NCBI GenBank assembly: GCA_900312665.1
Contig: ONZQ02000012.1
Location: 66,540-130,539 of the forward strand
Length of the DNA stretch: 64,000 bases
Reading direction: 5' to 3'
Origin: Cephalotrichum gorgonifer
Lineage: Eukaryota > Ascomycota > Sordariomycetes > Microascales > Microascaceae
The translations under genes and the position numbers were made by a program. Below, piece after piece: positions 33,042 to 45,460 of the stretch (positions within the stretch are counted from its first letter, which is position 1; each line of letters starts with the position of its first letter). Below the pieces are notes generated by a model, which searched no databases, was not told the origin of the DNA, and saw nothing but the letters and a program-made list of their open reading frames with translations.

Positions 33042-34740
33042 ACACTCAACGGCGGGGAGACCGGGACAAGACTGTCAGGGCATTAGCGCCACTAGCTGCA
33101 GACATGGATGGTTCCGAGGTGGGGACTGGGGGCAATAAATGTGATGGGATTGCTGATGTGTGATGCATGGGGGCGAGTTGAGTACTCGAACGGAGTAGTC
33201 CGTGATGAAAAAAAAATGAGGGGTACTAATGCTCCGTACCCCCTACGAAGGAAGGTGGAAAGAGGGTGGCTGTCGAGGGGAGAGATCCCCAGGCGCCTTT
33301 TCTTGTTTGTGGGTATGGTCTTCTAGCCAGCTCCCGGGTCATCACTCACCCTTGCACCTTTTTGTCCTTTCCGATGATGATGACGCGGTGTTTTCTGAGA
33401 CACAACACCCGCCGCCACTGAGGACGATAGAGCAACTTCGGAAGTGGACGATTTGTTGTTGTTCGACTTGGCTTGGTGGCTGACAAGCGGTCAGAGCAAA
33501 GTACTTGGGCAGCCGAGTCATGGGTATTACAGATGCAGAAAGTCCCCCCGCACCAATATGGCGAGTAGGTTAGTAGGTACTCTGTACTCGTACTTGTGCC
33601 CTCGACAACCTGGAGCCTAGAAGTGCAGGCGCACCCTTCACAGGTCAAGAGTGACACGAGCCTTCCATTCAAGTGGTGGGCAGGGACGTACGAAGTATCA
33701 ATCCGGGCTCCCCGCACGATAGGTCCAACGCTCCCATTGGCCGGTTCTAACCGAGACCTCCCCATCACGCGATGCAAGAGGCCACTCTTCCGCATGTATA
33801 CGGTGCGAGGTAGACCTGACAGCCCGGAGCAATGGGTTATGTCCGGGCCCATCCACGGATCTTGCCATTTACAATACCAATAATACCGGTCGCCCGCTGC
33901 CGGTGAGTTCGGGAGACCGGACCCGCTCCTGGTTAAATTGGACTGGCCGACACGGACCTTATTCCGGGTCCAGTTCCTCCGAGGGAAACACCGGTCGGAC
34001 CCGGTCCTTCGACGACAGCCGGTCGTTGGCCGGACTCGACGCCCGGGGCGCGTACCGTGCGGGCACGCCCGAGAGACAAGAGCATGGGTGGAAGTGACTA
34101 ATGCTGACAACAATATTGGTACTTGGACTAGTATTATGTTCGTCACACTTACATGGACGCACGCCAGGGTTCCTTCCCTCGTCGCGCGGCGGCTCGGTAC
34201 CAAAGGACCATAAAACGGGGCGCTTTTCCAAAGCTGCCGTTGGTGGCACTACTTCACATTATCTGGCGCCTGTTCCTTTTTTTTCTCTACTCGTGTACGA
34301 GTACTCCATAGATACACTTTCCCAACGCGGAAGTTGGTAGTTGGCGCGAGAAGCTAAAGAGATGTTTCCTTTCTAGTACTGCAGGACAAGCAATGTACCC
34401 GTTCCTTTCGTGTGGAGAGACCGATCCCCAGCAGCATCCACCCCTTGCCGACTTCCCTTCCTGCATAGTGATATTGAGGCCTGCGCGGGGGCAGGCACGA
34501 TGAGGGCAGAAAAAGGTGATTCCCCGACATTAATGGAGTGCAAGCCAAAGTGGACCCTGTCCCCTCCGTGGCGTGGCCCCGGTTCTCCTCGTGTTATTGT
34601 TCCTTCTCTTTCAATTGTCCCATCATCCAATTCCCCCGCCGCCCTCCTTCCCTCTTCCTTTTTTTTGCCTTCATCTATCATCTCCGGATTCTAATAGCTT
34701 CGGTGATCTTTTCGGTCTGTCTCTGGAATCGCCGGCCAAG
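33042..34740. other. Divergent intergenic region, EI24-like / Zn2Cys6 factor
   Basis: 1.7 kb with no supported gene. It contains GC-rich ggtcc/ggacc words at 33700-34060, several tactcgta words (33182, 33582, 34283), and a CT-rich leader before the transcription-factor start. Confidence 0.55.
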
Positions 34741-37700
34741 ATGAATAACACATCGAGGTATCCGCCTGGCCTGGGCAAAGGGCCAGACGCCACTGCCCCC
34801 GTGAAACCAAACGATCCCATGGCATCAATCGCCAGTGAGACCGTCCACAAGAAGAGAAATCGGACCAGATTCTCGTGCACAACCTGCCGGGAGAAGAAGT
34901 GAGTAGTTATTTGTTGTGTCCCTAACCTTGCCCATGTCTTGACATTATCTACCCCTCGGCGACTAGCCCCATTCCAAAAGTGATCTACACTCCCGCGAGA
35001 AGACCGGCGAGCGGGACACCGGGACACCGGAGCACCGGCTTCTATTTATGATTACTAACTAAGGTAACTCTGGCCACCAGACTTAAATGCAATCGCGGCC
35101 AGCCCTGTGACCAGTGCGTGAAACGCAACATCGAAACTGGCTGTGTCTATGTGCCCTTCTCGAACTCCCGTGATGCTCTACGCGGTTTCCCTGGCTCTTC
35201 TCAGCGGTCCGTCAGGTCGCCCCCAATGGATGCCAACTCGCAGGAGAGGCTGAGGCACCTCGAGCATCTGGTGGCGGTGATGCGCCGCCAGCTTACCGAT
35301 AGAGGAGCCATTCCCGAGGAAGGCGCCGGCGCCGGCCCAAACGGCAAAAGTCCAGCTGTGAGGAAGGAAACCCCACGGCCTCCTGGGATGCCCGAGACGC
35401 CTGGCGACTTGTCGGGGGTCTACGAACCAAGCCCAGCCGGCGCCCTCGTTGGCGAGATGCGTTTCGTGGATGCAGCCAATTGGGAGGCCGTCCTTGACGA
35501 CGTAAGACCGACACGTTATCCCGCAACCTTATCCATATCCCTTGCCCCTGCCGCTTATGACGGCCGTATATGCTTGTCTCGTAACGCTGGCTGACAACTA
35601 ACCTTCTCCTTCTTCTTCAGGTCACGGAACTCACTAGGGAACTGAAGACAAACGACGATGATGCCGATGACGAGGATGATTTCGCCGGTCCCTCAGGCCC
35701 GGTTCTGCTCTCCGGCTCTTGGCCCCAGATGACAGTGTCGGAAATGATTTTTGATTACATGCCACCGAAGCCAGTCACAGACCGACTTATTGCTCGTTTC
35801 TTCCTGGGAAAGGAACCTGCCTGGTGTATGTATCCTCCACCCCCCCNNNNNNNNNNNNNNNNNNNNTTTTATATTTCTCTTGCCGTTCTCTCATCGGATT
35901 CTTGGCATGCTTTCGCTGTCTAATGGAACATCCCTCTCCACCATCAACTTCCGTGACCCCGAGCTGTGAGCCTCGACTAACTCTGTACCCTGCGCAGCGA
36001 TGTTCCATATCCCGTCGTTCATGAGACAAGTAAGTAGGCACACGGGTCGCACTCTTCCCTTTCAATGGAACGGTACATTGCTAACCTCGACTACCACGCC
36101 GCAGTATAATGAATTCTGGGAAGCACCACACACGTTCTCGATGTCATGGGTAGGACTGCTCTTCATCATGATCGCCCACGCCGCCCTGTTCTGTTTACGT
36201 GGGGACGAGGAAGTCCCAGGCAACCTGGGGTTGCCAATGGAAGTGTGCAGTATTTACCGGGTCAGGTCGGCCCACGCCCTTGCATTGGACGACTTTACGA
36301 AGCCTGGAAAGTGGAAGGTGGAAGCCATGATCCTCTACTTCGGCATAGAGTATCTCCGCCTTAGTGATGCTCAGCGCGGAACGTCCATCCTCATGACGAT
36401 GACGGTGCGTCTTGCGATGCACATGGGGCTGCACAGAGACCCAACACACTACAAGGATATATCGATATACGAGTGCGAGATGAGGCGACGGCTCTGGACG
36501 ATCCTGACGGAGATTGACCTCCTCGTCGCGTTCCAGTTCGGGCTGCCCGCCAATGTACAGAGGCGTTACTTCGATACGCGCATCCCTCGGAATATCCTTG
36601 ACGAGGACTTCGATGAGACGACGACGGAGTGGCCGCCGGAGCGGCCGAAGACGGAGCGCACGCCGGCCCTCTACACGATTGTCAAGTCGCGGATCGTGGT
36701 GGCCTTTGGTGATATCCTGTCGACTGTGACGTCTCGCCATAGCCCGACGTATGGGGAGGTGCTCAGGCTGGACAAGAAGCTCGAGGAGGCGCACGAGTCC
36801 ATCCCTCCGCTCCTGCGGATGCGCTCCTTCAGCCTCTCGGTCACGGATCCCGTCGAGCTGATCATGCAGCGGCTGTGGATCGAGCTCATGTACCAGAAGG
36901 CGCGCATCGTGCTGCACCGGCGATACTTCACCATCGCGCGGGGGGACAACCGATACCGGTACAGCCACTTTGCCTGCATCGACGCAGCCACGATGACGCT
37001 CCAGCACCAGTTTGATATCCACAACGAGATGTTACCGGGGGGCCGGCTGTCTCGGGATCGATGGTTCCTCTCGAGCCTCAGCACGCACGACTTCCTGCTG
37101 GCCAACATGATGCTCGCGCTAGAGCTCTCGCACCTGATGCGGAGGGACGATCCGGACAGGGCCAACAACCCCGAGCCGATTGACAAGGAGAGGCTGCTGA
37201 GCATCATCAGCACGTCGAGGAGCATCTGGCAGTCGCGGTGTAATGAGAGCGCCGAGGCGGCAAAGGCGTTCAAGGTCCTGTCGAGGATGTTGACGATCTC
37301 TACCGGTGTCCAGTATGACCAGGTCCCCCAGGTGGGGGTCCGCGAAACTATGGCTCCTTCTCAGAGGCCGTCGTATCAGTTCGCTCATGGTAAGTGTCGG
37401 GCGCGACACCCAGGACCAGACAGGGAGACCACACAGCAAGCAGCGCGAAGGCGTATTGTGGCGATTTGGACACGGCCCGCTAATGTGGAGGGGCGTTAAA
37501 CAGGCATGAACTTCCAAGACTTTGGCGAGCAACACTCTCGCCAGATGTTCGAGCAAGAAGCTCATATGATCTGGTCCACGGGCGGGGCCCAGGACCTACC
37601 GGTCAATGTGAATATGGCGTCGGGGCAATGGCAGAACAACCCATCGTCATTCGCGGCACCGTTGGCCGTACCGGAGGCGCTCATCGAACCCGGGCAGGGT

Positions 37701-37873
37701 ATAGATTGGGTAAGCTCCTGGACTCCTATCCCCCCCGGCCCAGCTTTGTGTGAGGCAGTGGCTAGTATCATGCGAGGGCTGGCTAACGAGGCGAACAGTC
37801 CAACTGGGACACCCAAATCCTCAACGCGTCGGCCGACAGCATGGAGATTCCATGGACCAACTTCTTCAATTAG
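34741..37873 (+). CDS. Zn2Cys6 fungal transcription factor with MHR domain
   Basis: Nuclear regulator, 793 aa in seven exons: 34741-34898, 35081-35501, 35621-35825, 35998-36029, 36105-37389, 37504-37709, 37799-37873; all phases agree. The zinc cluster C-X2-C-X6-C-X5-C-X2-C-X8-C spans Cys46-Cys74 and is interrupted by intron 1. A short leucine-containing coiled stretch (ERLRHLEHLVAVMRRQL) follows. The fungal-specific middle homology region covers roughly residues 265-560, with GTSILMTMTVRLAMHMGLHRD and ECEMRRRLWTILTEIDLL. Exon 4 is only 32 bases. Intron 3 contains a 20-N gap (35847-35866), outside coding sequence. Target genes are unknown; the chitin deacetylase lies 2.3 kb downstream. Confidence 0.93.
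35013..35039. repeat. Short GGGACACC repeat in transcription-factor intron 1
   Basis: Two perfect gggacacc copies followed by a diverged ggagcaccgg unit, within the 182-base first intron. Confidence 0.6.
35847..35866. other. Assembly gap (20 N)
   Basis: Twenty undetermined bases inside intron 3 of the Zn2Cys6 gene, next to a C run. The coding model does not depend on them. Confidence 0.99.
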
Positions 37874-39373
37874 GACGTGTATTATTCGTTTGACGAGTGT
37901 TTCGACTTGTTCCTTCTTTCTCGTGCAAAGGGCCCGGGGGGTATTTGCGAGTGTGTTATCAGCCGGAGGCTAAGAATGGTAGCTAGCCCACGACCAGTGA
38001 AATGAGACCCACGATCTACGTTTCTACTATTTTCAAGCGCTTTTTTTTCCCTTATGGAATACTGTTGTGACGTATTGGATTAGGCAGCGAGGTCGAGTCA
38101 AGTCGGGGGACTGACTGACTGATGTGAGGACTGGTTTCGATCCCGTGGCATCAAACCAGCTCAGCTTCGCTCGCGTCACCCACTAAACCCCCTCTTGTTC
38201 GTACTCATGAGCTCACCTGCATGAGAGGCTGGCATCCCCCTCCTCTCCTCTCGTAATCGTGTACAAGGAGTCGCAACCGGACGGTGTTAGTGTGCTCTCG
38301 ACGACGACCCAAAGTTGGAATGGGCGCCCTGAAACATGCGAGGTGCCAGCCAATAAGCAAGCAGGCGCATGACGGCGAGTGCCATCTTCCGGGCGAAGAT
38401 GTCGCCGCTTCTTCGCTCCTACGGCGATCTTGGGAATTTTTTTGGGCATGTACATGATATAATTAGCCCGTGTGATATGCATTCCTGGGCAGGTAGGTAA
38501 TAAATAAAAGGTAGTATGTGTCCACCCTCACTTACCCGGCTGCGCGCGCGGCGGCGGCGATCAACACCGATCCCTTAATCCGTCATTGACGACAATCGAC
38601 CTCCTCTACCATACCCAGGTCACCGTCACCTGGCCCCCGAAGCCTCGACCACCAGAGTGAGAAGTCAGGTAGGGCCTTAGGTTCCGCTGGTCCGTCGCTA
38701 CCCTACACCGTCAACACGGGGATTATTACCCGTACCTCATCGGGGGGGGCAAATCCAGAGCGATTCGGGCGCCGCGATGGAGCATTCCCCGCAGAATCGA
38801 TGTCATCCTACCATTCACTCGTGCGCACCCTTGTAATTTCCATACTACTTGTATTGGGTATTACTCGTAAAGGCAAGGCATTGTGGATGACATACACCCG
38901 TTTCCCCACGCTTGCGGCTTTAATAACTACATGTAGGTTACAGGGGAGTGTGGAACATAGATTGCCCGCCTGAGCTGTCTTGTCGGCCCTCGCCGCGGCT
39001 AAAGTCAGTTCGGGGGAACAAATAGAACACTTCTGTGGGGCAGACCGGCCGAGGGGGTGAGGAGTAGGGACGGCGATTTGCCCTTTTTCTGTCGTTCCAA
39101 ACATTATGATGCATTTACCCTCCAATGAACGATCTGGGGGCATTTTCCCGGGCTTCTTACCGGCCGGAGTGGAGTGGAATAGAGTAGAGTGGAGAAAGCG
39201 GGTATAATATATTTTTTATTTTGCGTATCCCTGAGGAGTAGGTTGTATACTCATGGGCAACGAAATAAAAGAGTGCTAGATTGGTTATTTTGGGTTGCTT
39301 GGGGAATTCTGCTTGGCCGAGTTTCTCGAAGGATATAGCTTGTAATGGGTAAGGGCAGAGATGGAATAAGCGG

Positions 39374-39450
39374 GCGAGTGAGTGAGTGGGAGAAGTGCGA
39401 TGCTGTGTACTTAGAGCGAGTAAGAGTGAGTGGGTAAGTGGGTGGAGGCC
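39374..39450. repeat. Degenerate GAGT/GGGT microsatellite
   Basis: Imperfect gagt and gggt units (gcgagtgagtgagtggg, gagtgagtgggtaagtgg) in the upstream region of the deacetylase. Confidence 0.55.
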
Positions 39451-40009
39451 GGGTGGGCGTGTAAGTGCAACACTAACACCAAGCCAGACAGCGGGAGTCG
39501 CTCAAGCATCGTGGGGTATCCGGCACTGAACCTCGGATCTGATCGCCCTATTTCATTACTCCGCACAAGGATGTCCTCGAGAAGCAAGCCGCCTAGGCCG
39601 TACAAGGCAACGGACGAGCAAGGGGTCTGCGCTATCGAGAGGACGAAATGCTACCGTGGGTCCCCTCCCCCTCGGGCCTAAGGGGCTTTTCTGATTCTTC
39701 CCCCGCCGTTTAAGAGGCTGTAAGAAAGGCCATGCCTGCTTCTGTTGGCTCGTGGCCTGTGATCGTGACCATATTGTTCCCGCAATCGCCCCCTCCCCGG
39801 GCCCCGGATCTATGCTGGGATGCTCCTCCACTACCGGGTAATATGCCTAATACCTGCCATCCTAATATAATTGCCTGTTCTTGCTAGTATGGACCCATGC
39901 TCCCCCTGACGTGGTAACATTCTAGACTTTTCCGAGCCCATGGATGTCCGATTAAGCCGCCGGGCCTCTCGATACTACACGGACGCGTACACCGCAACCG
40001 CTCGCAAAA

Positions 40010-40016
40010 TATATAA
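40010..40016 (+). promoter_or_regulatory. TATA-like box of the chitin deacetylase gene
   Basis: TATATAA, 132 bases upstream of the start codon and followed by a CT-rich leader. Clear TATA boxes are uncommon in filamentous fungi and often mark regulated genes. Confidence 0.45.
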
Positions 40017-40148
40017 TACCTTCATCCCTTGGCGTAGTCCTCGTACGAAATCCGCCCAGGCATCCATCTTCACTCCCAAGTTCGTTCCGGGCACACACCT
40101 TCCCTCACCTCCTATCCCTAAACACAGGCACACATAAGCCAAAAAAAG

Positions 40149-41058
40149 ATGCTCCCCCAATCCATCTTCGGCGCCCTGGCGCTCGCCGCCGTGGCCGTCT
40201 GCCACCCCGTCCTCGACCCCATCAGCGCCATGAAGCGCGCGCCCTCCCCCGGCGTCGTGATAACCAAGTGCGCCAAGCCCGGCGTCATCGCCCTCGCGTA
40301 CGACGACGGGCCGTACCAGTACACCTCTGAGCTCGTCGACATCCTCGACGCCGCCGGCGCCAAGGGAACTTTCTTCTGGACGGGTACCTTGTACGGGTGT
40401 ATCTACAACCAGGCCGCCGCCGTCAAGAAGGCCTTTGCCTCGGGCCACCAGATCGCCTCTCACACCTGGTAAGAAGTGCTCCCTTCCCTGCCCCCCCCAA
40501 GGCTCAGAAGAAAGTAGAGGGGAAAAGCGGAAGAAAGGAGAAGAGTAGAGAATAAAGAATGAAAGTAGAAGAAGAAGATCAGAAAAAAGAGAGACTAATA
40601 TAGAAAAACATAGGTCCCACCCCCAGAACTTCGGCAGCCTCAACTCCCAACAGCTCACCCAGGAGATGAAGAGGGTAGAGGACGCCTTCGTCAACCTCAT
40701 TGGCAAGAAGCCCCTCTATATGCGCCCCCCTTACCTCGCCACCGGCGGCGCCGTCCTCCCCACCCTGGGCGGCCTTGGCTTCAAGGTCATCACCGACGAC
40801 GTCGACTCCCAGGACTGGAACGGCTGGTCGGCCCAGCAGAGCCAGAACGCCTTCCAGCAGGCCGGCGCCTCCGGCAACGGCCACATCCCCCTCATGCACG
40901 AGACGTACGCCAGCACGGTCCGCACCCTCACCCCCTGGCTCATCAACTGGGCCAAGCAGAACAACCTCAAGATCGTCACCGTCGCCGAGTGCCTGGACGA
41001 CGCCAACGGCGCGTACCAGCCCGGCACCTTTACCGGCAACGGCCAGAACACTTGCTAG
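40149..41058 (+). CDS. Secreted polysaccharide (chitin) deacetylase, CE4 family
   Basis: Removes acetyl groups from chitin or chito-oligomers in or near the cell wall. Model of 254 aa in two exons: 40149-40468 and 40614-41058. A signal peptide (SIFGALALAAVAVCHPVL) is followed by a single NodB domain. CE4 motifs are present: ALAYDDGP with Asp52-Asp53, metal-site HTWSH with His105 and His109 (the intron splits the Trp between them), RPPY from Arg144, DVDSQDW, and LMHE with His202. No chitin-binding module is seen, so this is the short secreted form. The 145-base intron is strongly purine-rich (gaagaa/aaagaga). It converges on COG5, 347 bases away. Confidence 0.93.
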
Positions 41059-41405
41059 GCGGAGGGCGTTTCTATAGGTAGTGAGCCGTGGAGAAAAGGG
41101 GAATTGGGGGTAGGATGAGTCCGGATGTATATAGGTGTGACCGGCGGCTGGCTGCTGTCGAGGTAGTAGGTGATGTACATATTGGGGTGAATGGAACAAG
41201 TGAAGAAGAAGAACCCTCTCTCCCATGCCGCGCCGCACGAAAACCCCGGTCTGCCGCACCAAGTGCTTGTATCCGCTAGGGGCTCTGATTCATCTGTGTC
41301 TCTATTGGGTATCTCTCATTCCTACTTGATTTTCTCGCACTCCCCCCTCCCCATGAACCCCGTAGTCCCACGTAAACCCGGGGCCCATTCAACCTATGCT
41401 ATGCT
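41059..41405. other. Convergent intergenic region deacetylase / COG5
   Basis: 347 bases of shared 3' flank; no gene or clear structure. Confidence 0.55.
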
Positions 41406-42755
41406 TCACCTTCCGAGGTTATTCACCACACTCCCGATCATCACGGCAATCTCCCGGTCCCACTTCACATCTTCCGGGTTCCTCCTCTTGCTCTTCGCCG
41501 ACACGAGCGCGCTTGGGAGCGTGCCCCCCCTAACAACACACTCTCGTATCGCCTCCCCCACGCTCGCCCTGTTCGTCTTCAGCGTCCGCGCCACCGCGCC
41601 CCCCCGGTTCGAGATCTCCTGCACGCGAGTCGTCATGCTCCCCGCCAGCGACCGCCAGAAGTAGCTCGCCAGCGAGCCCGTCTCGAGGTGTGCCAGGAGG
41701 GGCCGCAGGAGGCTCTGCTGCTTCTGCTCGCCCCCCGCCGCGGTGCTCGCGACGAGGGGGTGCACCGGCGCCTTGGTGGAGTCCAGCACGATCTCCAGGG
41801 CGATTATGTTCTGGCACTTGGCCGACACGTCCGCGACCGCGCGCTCGAGCGTCGGCAGCTGTGCCAGGGCGCGGGCGAGGGTGGACGTGCTCCCCTGCAG
41901 GCTAGTCCTCAGGTAGGTCTCCAGAGCCTGGAGGAGTAGCCTGGGGCTCCACTTGTCGGGCTTGTCGGGGTTCGCGCTCGTGGGGGAGAGGAGGTAGAGC
42001 GTGACGAGCGCCGACACGAGGCGCGCCTTGGCCTCCTCGACGTGGGCAAAGGTCGCAGTGGCCGGGACGTTGAACTCCCGGATGATGCGCTCCGAACTCT
42101 CGCGGAGGGAGCGCTCGATGGGGCCGATCACCGCCTCCCGGAGACTTCGGACGGCGTCTACCTTTTCGAGCCCGAAGCCCTCCTCCCCCGGCTTATTCCG
42201 CTCCAGGATCTCCCTCAGCGAGAGAATGGTGTGCGAGCATCGCACGAGCGCCCTGTGGTCGTCCTTCCTGCTGCCACCCGCGCCCGACGAGGAGCCGGAG
42301 ATCTCGGCGTGTTGGACCTCGAGCTGCCTCCCGAGCTGCAGGCACCGAGACACCGACCGGCCGAGCCGCAGGGTCTCCCACAGCCGCGACGCCACCACCC
42401 TCACCTCCTCCGCCTCGGCGTGCTTGTCGACGACCTCCTTCTCGAGCTGCCTGTAACTGTCGTTCAGGCTCTTGATGTGGGCGTCTAGCTCGGACACGAC
42501 GCGCGTGCTCGAGGCGTTCTGCTCGGCGGTGTACTCGAGGAGGGGGACGGCCGAGCGGGTGGTGACGAGGTCGATATGGGAGTCGATCTCCTGGATGTCG
42601 AAGAGGACGCGGGAGAGGGGGGTGGAGAGGTCGAGTGGGAGGTCGTTGGCGTTGTTTGTCAGAAGGACGAGGGAGTTGGCGAAGGCGCGGGGATTGAAGT
42701 TTGGGTCGAGGAAGGTGTCGTAGTCGATGTACGACGGCTCCTCGTCTGCTGCCAT
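41406..42755 (-). CDS. COG5: Conserved oligomeric Golgi complex subunit 5
   Basis: Component of lobe B of the COG tether, which captures retrograde vesicles at the Golgi. Single exon of 449 aa starting at ATG 42755 (MAADEEPSYIDYDTFLDP); the open frame continues 43 codons further upstream but without conserved sequence. The N-terminal Cog5 domain covers roughly residues 10-140, with FNPRAFANSLVLLTNN, LDLSTPLSRVLFDIQEID and heptad-rich KEVVDKHAEAEEVRVVAS predicted to form a coiled coil. A helical region follows and ends EIAVMIGSVVNNLGR. The length is typical of fungal COG5, which is shorter than the animal protein. Confidence 0.92.
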   Translation of the reverse strand: MAADEEPSYIDYDTFLDPNFNPRAFANSLVLLTNNANDLPLDLSTPLSRVLFDIQEIDSHIDLVTTRSAVPLLEYTAEQNASSTRVVSELDAHIKSLNDSYRQLEKEVVDKHAEAEEVRVVASRLWETLRLGRSVSRCLQLGRQLEVQHAEISGSSSGAGGSRKDDHRALVRCSHTILSLREILERNKPGEEGFGLEKVDAVRSLREAVIGPIERSLRESSERIIREFNVPATATFAHVEEAKARLVSALVTLYLLSPTSANPDKPDKWSPRLLLQALETYLRTSLQGSTSTLARALAQLPTLERAVADVSAKCQNIIALEIVLDSTKAPVHPLVASTAAGGEQKQQSLLRPLLAHLETGSLASYFWRSLAGSMTTRVQEISNRGGAVARTLKTNRASVGEAIRECVVRGGTLPSALVSAKSKRRNPEDVKWDREIAVMIGSVVNNLGR

Positions 42756-43742
42756 TGTGTTGGTGCGGCCGGGGGGGAAAGGTGGGGAGGGGATTGGGGG
42801 GTAAACTTGGAGAATGGCGGTGTCTTGGGCTCGATGTGGTTTGGTGGTGAACCAGCAGGCGCTCGTCGTGTATTTAGCTTTCAATTACGGGTATTTCGCT
42901 GGTGTTGGTGGGATGGACAGATGGTTTTCAATGGTTGGAACCAGCTGTCCTGCAACATATGTGTGGGGGTCGGTATTAGTGGGGCAGCAGTCGTGCCTGG
43001 GCTCATTGAGCTACATGGCAGTCAGTGGGGAGAATGTATATAGCCATATTATAAGGAGCTAGTATATATCCACGCAGCGCGTTACTACTGAGCGACAGTT
43101 AGTTACTGTACGGATGGGACGAAATAAATATACATTTTATCGAGAACAACCACGGATGAAGCTCGCTCATATTTTCCGAGGAATACGGGCAGAATCGGTC
43201 CCGCCACTCTATACTTGGCCCGTTAATTACCCCGTGGACCTCGCGTTGCTCGTGTAGAGATCATGCTGCCAGCTGTTGTGGGTCCGATGTGTCAGCATGG
43301 CAGGGCAGGCCATTGGTTTGGCAAACCCAAGAAAATGACGTTGGAGCTTGGGAAGGCCTTTTAGCGTACTCGGCAGTGTCGGGGAAACGTCCAAAAAGAT
43401 CGCATTGATCTAGATCTCGTGGTGGGCTATTATTATGATCCTCACCTCACCTCACCTCTCACCTCACCTTTCTCACATCCCACTTCATCTTTCTCATCCC
43501 ACATTGCTCTTTTTATCCGAATCCCCTCCTCACCTCGCCTGCCTACCTCGCCCTACGTGTGCTCAGTGATGGGGATCTTGCTCCGTCACATAAGAATGAG
43601 GCCCGCAGCGTCGCCTTGCTGATTGAACTCCCCACATCTACGTCCACGCCCACGCCCACGCGTAGAGAATTCTGCAACCTACACCGCCGCAGGAGGCACT
43701 CCTCTTCTTGCCAAGGCTTAAGCCTCTCTGTCTCCAGGCGCC
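42756..43742. other. Divergent promoter region COG5 / DUF2434 gene
   Basis: 987 bases; no further gene. A (CTCAC)n tract lies at 43441-43469, and a pyrimidine-rich leader runs up to 43740. Confidence 0.55.
43441..43469. repeat. (CTCAC)n pentanucleotide repeat
   Basis: About five ctcac units with one interruption, in the promoter of the DUF2434 gene. Confidence 0.7.
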
Positions 43743-45460
43743 ATGTCCTCGTCACATATCTGGGGGTCCATTCCCTTCCCCCCCGGCGACAATGACACAG
43801 ACACGGCCTTCGGCGGCGGCCACTTCAACCTGACTGTCCTCAATGAACTGGATTACCACCTTTTCGAGAACGGCACCGTCTCCAACTTTACGAAATGCTT
43901 CCTAGCCTTCCAGCCTTACACCCCGACATACCTGTTCCCCAATGGGACTTTTCAGAACCATACCTCGTGCTATACGGCTCTGTATCCCATCGGGGTACGG
44001 TCCGGCACCGGTATCGGCTTCGGCGTCCTGTTTGGCATAGCTCTAATCCTCACGCTAGTAAACCTCCGGAAGCACGGCGCTCTGTATGTGGAGAGGTCGA
44101 AGCGCTTCTTCCCCATCAGTCGTCGATGGCAGTGGTACTGGAGCATCATAGTGTGCGGCCTCGCCCTCGTCAGCCTCTTCACCAATGTTGATGTCGACCG
44201 CTACTACGTGATGAACAACCCCATCATCTTCACCTCCTTCTTCTGGTTTCTGATGCAGTTCGGCATCATATCCCTGGTATGGGAGGCCGTTCGCCACTGG
44301 GGGAGTTGGAATGAGAGGCAAATCGTCGACGCCAACCCTTACGCCGTGAGACAAGAGGGTCGTCGCTACAACACCGAGCTTCTGCTCCCCATATTCTTTT
44401 ACTTCTGGGTTTGGCTGGTATGATAACCCGGCCCCGGCCCCTACCCCCACTACGTCGAGAACCTAACGTACTGACTGTGCTGAAGAACTTCTTCCTTATC
44501 ATTCCGCGCAGCTGGACCAGTATTCAGTTGCAGCGCTCGCCAGAGCAGATTCTTATCAGGGCAAAGCCGGCCGCAACCGATGGTCGCTTCAAGGCGGCCG
44601 GCTTTTGCCTCTTTGTCGCGTGGCTCACCATCATTGGCTCTCTTGCCCACTCGATAAAGCACCTCCACACGCGTCGCGACGGTGCCGTCGGCAAGGTCAT
44701 GGACACCTGCCGATCTGTCCCTATTCGGTTCGTCCTTCTCCTGCTGCTGGCGCTCTTCATAGTTGCCTTCCAGATACTGGTGGCCTTCCAGTGGGACTAT
44801 TCGCCCCTCAATGCCAAGGGCAACGTGGTTGCCATCTATATGGGAGGCTATGTCCCCACCTTGCTTATCCTCGCCGTGCAAACCGTCTACGGTTTCATCG
44901 CCCCCAATGAGGACCTAGAGCTCATCCGGCAGAGGCGGGAGAGGGGAGAGGAGACCAACCGCGAACTCGGTATCGTCCCCAAACCGTCCTGGTGGAGCAG
45001 GCTCAGGGGCAATAACCAGCCAGCGAGCATGCGTGACATAGTGGCGCGGAACGTCAACGAAATTAGTGGCAAGCAGAGGACTGCGCCGGCACCACAACCC
45101 GCCTCGGACGCGTCCCCAACGGGACCCGGAGGAGGGGATGTAGAACTCACGGAGCCGCTCAACAAGTCTGGTTCTCAGCCCATGTCTCCCGGGGCTGAGG
45201 GCGCGCCCCCTTACGGAACCCCGTCATATGGCGGCAGCTCAGAGCAACGACGGACCGAGAGGACGATGCGACAAGCACCCGGCATTCTGTTCCCCGCAAG
45301 CGACCCCGCGTCGCCGTCCCGTGCCGAGGAGGAAGCGCCGCCTTCGTACGACGAGTCGACCGCGAGACGAGGTGTCTCAAGAAATGGGAGTGAGAGAGGG
45401 ACGACACCGAGTATCTCAAACCAACCGCCTCAACAAATACGGAGTATGTTAGACGTGTAA
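43743..45460 (+). CDS. DUF2434 family seven-transmembrane protein
   Basis: Fungal integral membrane protein of unknown function, 549 aa in two exons: 43743-44417 and 44486-45460. The first ~80 residues contain several N-glycosylation sequons (NLT, NGT, NFT, NGT, NHT), so the N-terminus is probably lumenal or extracellular. I count seven hydrophobic segments: about 83-105, 129-148, 157-180, 213-235, then one in exon 2 around FCLFVAWLTIIGSLAH, one around FVLLLLLALFIVAFQILV, and one around GGYVPTLLILAVQTVYGF. The intron falls within segment four. The last ~180 residues are hydrophilic and Pro/Ser-rich with PPYG and PPSY (510-513), a PPxY-type WW-ligand motif. The topology is receptor-like, but no known receptor family is recognised. 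Confidence 0.85.

Larger units (their letters stand above)
37874..40148. other. Intergenic, upstream region of the chitin deacetylase
   Basis: 2.3 kb with no supported gene. A 7-bp inverted repeat (ctggttt ... aaaccag, 38132-38162) and degenerate GAGT repeats (about 39374-39450) are present. A TATA-like element lies 132 bases before the deacetylase ATG. Confidence 0.55.

Noticed and set aside
33346..34203. Minus-strand frame of 285 codons in the EI24-like / Zn2Cys6 intergenic region
   Set aside because: It has no domain, atypical residue composition and no matching splice or start context; probably random open frame in GC-rich DNA.
38095..38165. tRNA-like T-arm words (ggtttcgatcccg) near a 7-bp inverted repeat
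   Set aside because: No matching acceptor, D-arm or anticodon stem could be paired around it.
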